Shown here: positions 8,209 to 15,300 of the stretch, one piece after another | Layout: each line of letters opens with the position of its first letter | Numbering within the stretch: position 1 is the first letter of the stretch | Assembly (NCBI RefSeq): GCF_003814745.1 | Contig: NZ_RKRD01000003.1 | Span: 1-64,000, forward strand | DNA from: Hydrogenoanaerobacterium saccharovorans | GTDB lineage: Bacteria > Bacillota > Clostridia > Oscillospirales > Ruminococcaceae | Direction: 5' to 3' | DNA: 64,000 nucleotides | Position numbers and translations under genes: made by a program | The notes under the pieces: model-generated | What the model saw: the letters and a program-made list of their open reading frames with translations, nothing else | The model's database searches: none | What the model was told of the DNA's origin: nothing

Positions 8209-9033
8209 TTACCCTTTCACCGCGCCAGCGGTCATGCCGGAAATCAGATATTTCTGGCCAAAAATATAGATGAGAACAATCGGGATGATATTGACAATCA
8301 TCACTGCGCACACGAGGTTCCATGAGCTGATAAACTGGCTGAAATAGTTGTACATCAGCATAATCATACCCCATTTTGAAGACGAATTGAGGAAGTACAG
8401 CGGTACGATGAAATCGTTCCAGCAATTGAGAAAATTAATAACAACCGCTGTCATAGTAACCGGCTTCAGCAAGGGGAAAATGATGCGGTAAAACAGTTTG
8501 ATGCTGCCGCAGCCGTCGATGATGGCGGCCTCGTCCAGTGTGCGGGGCACACCGCCGATAAAGCCGTAATAAATAAAAATGGTAAACGGGGTGTACTGCG
8601 CAGTGTAAAGCAGAATTGCACCTGCAAAGGTATTGATGAGATGTAAGTATTGCAGCACTTTCACCGTGGTAATGTAGTTGATGGGTGCCACAAGACCCAG
8701 CAGAAACACAATGTAAATAAAGCGGTTGAATTTGCTGCGGTTGCGTGAAAGCACAAAGGCCGCAAGTGAAGAAAGTGCAGTGGTGGCAAAGCACGAACCT
8801 ACACAAAGCAGCACACTGTTAAAAAACGAGCGCACAAGCTTGTCGTCGCGCAGCACCTCAAGATAGTTTTCGGGATGGAAAGCAGTGGGCAGCTTGAGGC
8901 TCATCACAGCCGACTCGGTGACATCCTTAAATGAGTTGAGGATAATCATAGCGAGCGGCACGATAATGACAAGGCTGAGTATCCACAGCAATGCGCCGAT
9001 GAGAAAGTCGGCTCTTTTTTGTTTTGCACGCAT
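8209..9033 (-). CDS. Carbohydrate ABC transporter permease (MalG type)
   Basis: The 274-residue inner-membrane protein has about six membrane helices. It carries the cytoplasmic EAA loop (DEAAIIDGCGSIKLFYRIIFPLLKP), which contacts the ATPase. It ends with the typical GMTAGAVKG tail of CUT1-family MalG-like permeases. Its start shares one base with the stop of the upstream permease (TAATG), so the pair is translationally coupled. No ATPase gene is in the operon, so a shared MsmK/MalK-like ATPase elsewhere is expected. Confidence 0.92.
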   Translation of the reverse strand: MRAKQKRADFLIGALLWILSLVIIVPLAMIILNSFKDVTESAVMSLKLPTAFHPENYLEVLRDDKLVRSFFNSVLLCVGSCFATTALSSLAAFVLSRNRSKFNRFIYIVFLLGLVAPINYITTVKVLQYLHLINTFAGAILLYTAQYTPFTIFIYYGFIGGVPRTLDEAAIIDGCGSIKLFYRIIFPLLKPVTMTAVVINFLNCWNDFIVPLYFLNSSSKWGMIMLMYNYFSQFISSWNLVCAVMIVNIIPIVLIYIFGQKYLISGMTAGAVKG

Positions 9034-9905
9034 TATACATCCTCCTCATCTTTAGTATAAATTCGAATTACCGCAATAGAAATAATCGATAGTACCACAA
9101 ACAAAATGGTATTGAGCGCTGTGCCGTAACCATAATCGCCCATAGAAAATTGTTTGAAAATTGTGATGTTGATAACTTCGGATGCGCGACCGGGGCCGCC
9201 GTTGGTCAGCGTGAAAATCACGTCAAACACCTTGAGGCCGGAAATTACATTGAGCAGCATATTGATGACCACAGACGGCATAATCAACGGAAAGGTGACG
9301 CGCTTGAATTTTTGCCACGCACCTGCGCCGTCAATATCACATGCCTCGTACATATCCTGCGGCACCCCCTGCAAGCCTGCAAGAAAAATAATCATATTAA
9401 AGCCTGCTGCCTTCCATACCTCAATGGCAACACAGGACCACATTACAATTTCGGGGGCAATCAGCCAGTTTTGTGCCAGTGCGCCAAGACCAGCCGCATT
9501 GAGAAAAAGGTTTAAAACGCCATGCTCCGGATGTAAAATCTGCTGAAAAACCAAACCTACAATCAGGTTTGAAATAACCATCGGCAGAAAGAAAATAGTG
9601 CGCAGTAAGTTGCGCGTTTTGATGGCGCGATTGAGTGCAAGTGCCAAAAGCAGACCAAAGGCACCCTTAAACAGGCTTGTCATCACTGCATAAAATACGT
9701 TGTTGCCAAAAACCTGCCACATGGATTTATCCATAAATATTTTTTTATAGTTTTCAAAACCGATAAATTTGATGCCGTCGCTCATTACATTCCAGTTTGT
9801 AAATGAAAAAAACAGACCAATGATACTCGGCAGCAAAAACAGCACAAAGAACACAAGAAACGCCGGCAGAACATACCAGCCTTTGTAAACTTTTTTAAGC
9901 TGCAT
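9033..9905 (-). CDS. Carbohydrate ABC transporter permease (MalF/UgpA type)
   Basis: The 290-residue protein has six predicted membrane helices starting with WYVLPAFLVFFVLFLLP. It has an EAA loop (YEACDIDGAGAWQKFKRVTFPLI) and the LTNGGPG motif typical of CUT1 MalF-like subunits. It pairs with the MalG-type permease at 8209 and lies downstream of the binding-protein gene, separated by a strong hairpin at 9927-9954. Confidence 0.92.
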   Translation of the reverse strand: MQLKKVYKGWYVLPAFLVFFVLFLLPSIIGLFFSFTNWNVMSDGIKFIGFENYKKIFMDKSMWQVFGNNVFYAVMTSLFKGAFGLLLALALNRAIKTRNLLRTIFFLPMVISNLIVGLVFQQILHPEHGVLNLFLNAAGLGALAQNWLIAPEIVMWSCVAIEVWKAAGFNMIIFLAGLQGVPQDMYEACDIDGAGAWQKFKRVTFPLIMPSVVINMLLNVISGLKVFDVIFTLTNGGPGRASEVINITIFKQFSMGDYGYGTALNTILFVVLSIISIAVIRIYTKDEEDV

Positions 9906-9926
9906 AAGACTTCCCCTCTCTAAAAA

Positions 9927-9954
9927 GAGGCCGGTAAAATTTTTTACCGGCCTC
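9927..9954 (-). terminator. Intra-operon hairpin between binding protein and permeases
   Basis: GAGGCCGGTAAAA (9927-9939) and TTTTACCGGCCTC (9942-9954) form a perfect 13-bp stem with a 2-nt gap. On the minus strand a TTTTT run follows, so it can act as a partial terminator or 3'-end stabiliser of the binding-protein mRNA. This would give more binding protein than permease. Confidence 0.8.
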
Positions 9955-9972
9955 CAACAAATTTACAAACGA

Positions 9973-11301
9973 TTAGCTTTGTGCGTCAAACATTTTCTGA
10001 CGGTCCGCGTCAATGGATTCGAGCACTTGTTTTGCAGTTTTGTTGCCAAGCAGCATTTCTTGCATGTAAACACCTACCTGTGTATTGTCCCAGTACAGCA
10101 CACCGTATTCCATTTCCATGCCCTCGCCACCGGTTGCATTTTTCATCATGGCATTGCCTGCAGCAGTTGGATTGCCCGGTACATCTGTAAAGGATGGGTT
10201 GGATTGCAGGTCGGGGCGGCCTTCGTAATATGTTTTCAGGTTTTCAGCTTTTGTAAGGAAATCGAAGAACTGTTTTACATATTCGAGGTTTTTAGAATCT
10301 TTATACGCAACGGTCATGTTGCCGCCGGCACTGTGAGAATACATGTTGTTACCTGCGATGGGCAGGGGATACATCTCCCATGTTTCCGCTTTGCTGTCGG
10401 GATATTTCTCAGCAACTTCGTTCTGATAGGACTGATAGCCAAGGAAACCTGCCGCTTTGCCTTCGCCCAGTTGTCCATAAGCGGCATCCCAGGGATTGGC
10501 AAGGCTGTTTTGACCAAGGTAACCTTTGTCGTAAATGGATTTGAACTCGTTGAGGAATGCTTCGAATTCTTTAACATCGGCAAATTTCATTTCGTTTGCG
10601 TTCAGTTTTTCATAAAGATTCGGGTTTTTGCTGGCTGCATAAGGGCCGTAGCTGGACAGCCAAATGCCCCAGTGCCATGTGTCCTTGCCGGTTTCGTATA
10701 CCGGTGTGATGCCTTTGGCAAGCAACGCGTCGCAAGCTGTGGCAAATTCTTCGGTCGTTGTGGGAACTTTAATGCCCATTTCATCGTACATGGCTTTGTT
10801 GTACAAAATGCCCCAGCCGTCTACGTTCCAGCGCATCAAGCCCATGATTTTTCCGCCAATGGTGGTACCTTGTTTTGCGTATTCAGCATAACGAGAAACC
10901 CACGCTTCATTCGAAAGGTCTGCAAAATATTTTTCAGGCATAAATTTCTGTGCACCTACGCCGCCGGACACCATGAACATATCGGGCACTTCACCGGTAG
11001 AAAGTTTTGTTTTCAGCACGTTGACGTACTGGTCATCCGGAATTACCTGCATATCAATTTTGATGCCGGTTTCTTCTTCAAATTTTTTGTTTAGGTCGTC
11101 ATCGACTGTGCTGCCTTTATTGACCCAGTTTTGAGATACGACATAAGTAAGCGTAACCCCTTCTACCTTGCCGGATGCCTGTGACGAATCGGCATTGGAT
11201 GACGAAATGTCTGTGGATGCCTTTGAACCGCAGGCAGTTATGCTGAGTGCCATTAACCCAGCCAGCGTGGCACTCAAAATGCGTGTTGTGGTTTTCATCA
11301 T
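9973..11301 (-). CDS. Extracellular sugar-binding lipoprotein (CUT1 ABC transporter)
   Basis: This 442-residue protein begins with a lipoprotein signal: MMKTTTRILSATLAGLMALS, then ITAC with the lipidated Cys at about residue 24. A Ser/Ala-rich linker and a family 1 solute-binding fold follow (LNKKFEEETGIKIDMQVIP, then the AYGQLGEGKAAGFLGYQ region). It delivers the oligosaccharide to the permeases at 8209-9905. AGGAGG precedes the ATG. It is the first gene of the operon. Substrate cannot be read directly, but the GH36 enzyme suggests an alpha-galactoside. Confidence 0.92.
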   Translation of the reverse strand: MMKTTTRILSATLAGLMALSITACGSKASTDISSSNADSSQASGKVEGVTLTYVVSQNWVNKGSTVDDDLNKKFEEETGIKIDMQVIPDDQYVNVLKTKLSTGEVPDMFMVSGGVGAQKFMPEKYFADLSNEAWVSRYAEYAKQGTTIGGKIMGLMRWNVDGWGILYNKAMYDEMGIKVPTTTEEFATACDALLAKGITPVYETGKDTWHWGIWLSSYGPYAASKNPNLYEKLNANEMKFADVKEFEAFLNEFKSIYDKGYLGQNSLANPWDAAYGQLGEGKAAGFLGYQSYQNEVAEKYPDSKAETWEMYPLPIAGNNMYSHSAGGNMTVAYKDSKNLEYVKQFFDFLTKAENLKTYYEGRPDLQSNPSFTDVPGNPTAAGNAMMKNATGGEGMEMEYGVLYWDNTQVGVYMQEMLLGNKTAKQVLESIDADRQKMFDAQS

Positions 11302-11622
11302 TATTCCTCCTTAAAATGTAGGTTCAGTTTTATGCCGAAAGAGTTTTCGGCTTTCGCTATATTCAGCATACTCTACCGCGCACAGAAAAGGAATGCACAT
11401 TTACCCACAGTTGAGGTGGACAAAACGATACTGACGGTTATGAAAGTTGCATAGATACTTCGTTAGACAAAAACAATTTTCAGTATTATAATGACAACAA
11501 ACTTTACCGCGCGGTGCTTGATCCTGTCAATATCTGCCGTAAAAAAAGCAGAGCGAATTCAGCTCTAAAATTCCTTTTGTATTTTGTGTAATTAAAATGA
11601 CAAACAAATAGTAATTTGCCTA
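11302..11622. other. Intergenic region between divergent operons
   Basis: The 320 bp between the sugar-binding protein gene (-) and the riboswitch-controlled adhesin gene (+) contain no gene. A small inverted repeat GCCGAAA/TTTCGGC around 11335-11352 lies close upstream of the minus-strand start and could be an operator. No match to a known operator is claimed. Confidence 0.4.
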
Positions 11623-11651
11623 TTGCTTTTTCTTGAAAAATATTCTATAAT
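11623..11651 (+). promoter_or_regulatory. Sigma-A promoter of the riboswitch-adhesin transcript
   Basis: TTGCTT (11623-11628), a 17-bp spacer, then a perfect TATAAT (11646-11651). The predicted start near 11658 gives a leader of about 650 nt holding three riboswitches before the ATG at 12308. Confidence 0.7.
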
Positions 11652-11709
11652 ATCAATAATTCAGCAAATATAGGCTTACGTAAAAAGTTTATTATAAACA
11701 AATTAATAT

Positions 11710-11783
11710 TGGCAAAGCCAGCGAAAGTTGGTGACGCAAAGCTGTGAGTCTAAAGCATAATTTGCTATGGCAGTCAAGTTGCA
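11710..11783 (+). ncRNA. Cyclic di-GMP-I riboswitch, copy 1 of 3
   Basis: The aptamer matches the GEMM/c-di-GMP-I consensus. It has GGCAAA, a P1b hairpin CCAGC-GAAA-GTTGG with the conserved GNRA tetraloop, GACGCAAAGC, then CTAAAGC...GCTATGGCAG and the closing GTTGC that pairs with the opening GGCAA. A terminator starts at its 3' edge, sharing bases 11781-11782 with the P1 strand. Confidence 0.92.
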
Positions 11784-11824
11784 ATCGTTGTTCCCCATAA
11801 ATGGGAATGATGATTGCTTTTTTT
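11781..11824 (+). terminator. Expression-platform terminator of riboswitch 1
   Basis: GCAATCGTTGTTCCC (11781-11795) pairs with GGGAATGATGATTGC (11803-11817), with wobbles, followed by a T7 run. The 5' arm overlaps the 3' strand of aptamer helix P1, so ligand-stabilised P1 could weaken the terminator. Confidence 0.88.
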
Positions 11825-11855
11825 ATACAAATTTTAAACAATATCAAATTTGTAT
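11825..11855. repeat. Inverted repeat in the spacer, duplicated in the next spacer
   Basis: ATACAAATTT (11825-11834) and AAATTTGTAT (11846-11855) form a perfect 10-bp AT-rich hairpin. A near-identical copy with one change lies at 12051-12081. The spacer is therefore part of the repeated unit. Confidence 0.6.
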
Positions 11856-11937
11856 AGTTACTCAAAATGCGTTTAGTATCGGTTTTTGCAATACAGTATC
11901 TAATGAAACATTTAACTTTATTACAAAACTGAATAGT

Positions 11938-12011
11938 AGGCAAACCCAGCGAAAGCTGGTGACGCAAAGCTGTGAGTCTAAAGCATAATTTGCTATGACA
12001 GTCTAGTTGCA
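11938..12011 (+). ncRNA. Cyclic di-GMP-I riboswitch, copy 2 of 3
   Basis: All consensus elements are kept: GGCAAA, P1b CCAGC-GAAA-GCTGG (fully Watson-Crick here, where copy 1 has a wobble), GACGCAAAGC, CTAAAGC and the final GTTGC. Differences from copy 1 include GACAG for GGCAG and TCTAG for TCAAG in the 3' part. These could tune affinity. It starts 228 bp after copy 1. Confidence 0.92.
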
Positions 12012-12050
12012 ATCGTTGTTCCCTAAAGAGGGGGCGATGATTGTTTTTTT
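12009..12050 (+). terminator. Expression-platform terminator of riboswitch 2
   Basis: GCAATCGTTGTTCCC pairs with GGGGGCGATGATTGT across a short loop, then a T7 run. Stem changes relative to copies 1 and 3 keep pairing through G-U pairs, which shows the hairpin is under selection. Confidence 0.85.
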
Positions 12051-12162
12051 ATACAAATTTTAAACAATATCAAATCTGTATAGTTACTCAAAATGCGTTT
12101 AATAGCGATTTATGCAATCCGGCATCTATGAAACATTTAACTTTATCACAAAACTGAAAAAT

Positions 12163-12236
12163 AGGCAAAGCCAGCGAAAGCTGGTGACGCAAAGCTGTGA
12201 GTCTAAAGCATAATTTGCTATGGCCGTCAAGCTGCA
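12163..12236 (+). ncRNA. Cyclic di-GMP-I riboswitch, copy 3 of 3
   Basis: The same aptamer again, starting 225 bp after copy 2: GGCAAAG, P1b CCAGC-GAAA-GCTGG, GACGCAAAGC, CTAAAGC, and closing GCTGC. It has GGCCG for GGCAG. It is nearest the adhesin gene, about 70 nt before the start codon. Confidence 0.92.
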
Positions 12237-12277
12237 ATCATTGTTCCCCATAAATGGGAATGATGATTGCTTTTTTT
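12234..12277 (+). terminator. Expression-platform terminator of riboswitch 3
   Basis: GCAATCATTGTTCCC (12234-12248) pairs along its whole length with GGGAATGATGATTGC, with two wobbles, followed by T7. It is the last stop signal before the AGGAGG at 12294 and the ATG at 12308. Confidence 0.88.
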
Positions 12278-12307
12278 ATATAACTGATATATTAGGAGGA
12301 AACAACC

Positions 12308-15300
12308 ATGAAGCAATCAAGACGATATTCGTTGAGATTACAGGCACTTATTTTAAGCATTGCCATAGCACTGACTTTTGCTTTTCAAGCCCTTGATGTA
12401 GTTGCAGTATCCGATGAAAATAATGAATTATCAAACGTGTTGGATTCGGGAGCGATTGATTCAGGAGAAGTAGATTTCACTGCTGCTGACCCGGCGGACT
12501 TGGGCTCGGGCTATATTGATTCAGGTATTGTGGATTTGAACCGAAACCAAGACCAAACGGCAAACTCTGATATTGTTCGGGACTTAACTTTGCATTACAT
12601 GCTCAAGGGCAGCTCAGAGTTTTTGGAACTTTTGCCCCCTTACCAAATTAAAGATGGGCTAAAAGTTGAAAAATATCATGCCAAGTACAAATTTAAGCTC
12701 AATGATAATATCGATACTCAAACGGGAGAACCGCAAAGAACCCTAAAAAAGGGAGATTATTATCTTATAAATTTGCCTGAAAAACTGAACATCAAGAACC
12801 CAAAAGACGGAGATATTTTAGGCAACGCGAACGAACCGATTGCGAATTACAGCTTTGTAAAAACCGAAAACGGTACGTGGCAAATAAAAGTGACTTTTAC
12901 CGATTATATCGATAACCCCAATGAGTTTGATATATTTGGTGAAATGGAATTTGATTTTGAACTTGATTTAAGTGCTGAAGAGGGAGGAACAACTTCAACA
13001 ATCTCTATCCCAATTGATAATGAGAATAACGTGGAAATTGAAATAACCATACCCGAGCCCCAACCAAACGCACCTGTTTCCCTTACCAAAACAGCATCAA
13101 GCTACAATCACCTAACAAGAGAGCTTGTATGGAATGTAAAAATAATGCCAGAAACGGGTGTGTTCAGCGGGTGTGTGTTTACAGACACAATCGACAGAAC
13201 TTACCTTGACCTAGCATCAATCAAGCACGGTAACATCACCCTTACTGAGGGCAAAGATTATACCTTTGACGATGCAACGGGTAAAATTACATATACGATT
13301 CCCGACGGACGTGACGGCAAAGATTATCAGAATATCACCATTACCACGGTTGCCAAAAGAGGCATCTATGGTAATACGACAGCTACTACAGTGCAAAATC
13401 AGGCAAACTTATCCGGCGGAACATCGGATGTTGACATTGATTCGAATACGGCATCCCATACAATTACCCCCGACTGGCTTAAAAAGAAAGGTTCATTATA
13501 TCAAGGCAACAGAATAGTGTGGACGATAACTGCCAACAGTACGCGGCAGCTTATGTACAACGCCGTTATTACGGACTTGCTGCAGGCAGATGTTAAGCTG
13601 GATAAAAATTTAGTCTACCTAGGGAGCCAAAAAGTAACGATTTATGATAATGCCCATACACCTGCCGATGACAAAGAAATATATGGGGTGTTGGTTGCAA
13701 ACAGTGACGGCACATCTCAGCTTAAAATTTACTTGCCGAGAGGGAAAGAAAACGCCTCTGATGCGGTACAAACCATTACACTTGTAACCGATATTGTTTT
13801 AATCAATGATTCACCTACGGAGCAGAACCAGGTTTACAGCAACTCCGCCAGCCTGGAAGCCAACTATGTAACCGATGGTGACGGTGAGGGCAGCGTGGAG
13901 ACCGGTGATTTAAGCCAAATTGGCGTGTCTGTTCCCAATGTTTTTGTTGACAAAAGTCATAATGCGATTTTGGAAGAAGATAAACGAAATGGCACGATTA
14001 CTTGGAAAATTTCTGCGGCGAGCAATCATTCTAGTTACGGCAAATCTCAAATAATAGATAGTTTGCCTAAAGACCAAGAATATATAGCGGATGAAATTTA
14101 CTGGGGTGAGCAGAAGATTAACAGCACAACTGAGCCGAAGGCAGAAATAAGCGCGGATGGCAGGACATTAACCATTACTTTTAACAACCCCAATGCATTG
14201 CGTACACAGCAGAATTTTACGGTTAAAACCAAGATAAAACCCGAAATTTACGGCGATAACCTCAACCGCGTTTTTACAAACAAGGTGCAATGCGTTTTAC
14301 TGGATACTGGGGGGAATGCAATTGCAGACAGAGAAGATACAGATATTGTTTGGATTCAAAACAGTGTTATATCAAAAACAGTGGGTAAATACAACGGCAA
14401 CACCACCAAGGTTGGTATAAACCCTCGAGTAGAATTTAAAATTATCGTTAATAAAAATTTAATGCCCTTAAGTGATGTTGTAATAACCGATGATTTAAAC
14501 AACATTGTTACGGAGTTTCGAAAAAACGGCGAATCCCAATTTACACCCGTTAACGGAGTAAAATGGACTTATGTGGCGGATACACTCAAAATTGTTAAAA
14601 GTAAAGGCGCGCGGGATAACCTTGATTTGAATGCCATTGCAAATGCCGCAACCTATCAAGACAACATTATTACCGTCAATTTCGGCAGTGGTGCAGCGGT
14701 GAACGATGAGTACACCATTACGTTCACAGCAGAAATAGATATTTTGAATACCCCCATCTTTAAAGAGAACGGTACGATTCGTTGCAGAGGCAACATTGCT
14801 GAAGTTACAGCAGTAGGGTTAAAGCCGGGCACGATTTCTACTCCGCCTACCGGTAACACCGAAGAAATCAAAAACGAAGTGCTTGGTAAATCCGGTATTA
14901 CTTTGATTAAAGAACAACAAGTGCAATGGACAATCAACTTGAATCAACGGCGAGTTCAGATGGACAGCACAAAAGTGGTAGATGTTCTGCCCAAAGGGCT
15001 TACTCTGGACCCAACCTCCATTAAGCTATACAAGAACGTCATAGATACCGACGGTAATTTTATTACAGGCAATCTTGTAGAAGCAAAAGGGGAAGAGGTT
15101 ACAAATTTTAGTTATACGTATTTGCCTGCAGAAGGTGAGGGGATGGAAGGCAGATACACGCTTACGGTAGATTTGCCTGACAACAAAACCGATTATATTC
15201 TGCGTTTTTCAACGGATTTTGATGACAGCCTTTTGGGTGATAATAAAAAAATTAACAACAGCGCTTATTTTGTAGGCGAAGTGACGGTGCCAAGTAATAC

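Noticed and set aside
9979..11094. 371-codon ORF opposite the sugar-binding lipoprotein gene
   Set aside because: Shadow frame rich in Phe, Cys and His, as expected from the antisense of a coding gene.
11711..12277. Three direct repeats considered as a CRISPR array
   Set aside because: Repeat units are about 226 bp with GEMM-I aptamers and terminators; CRISPR repeats are 23-47 bp with unique spacers.
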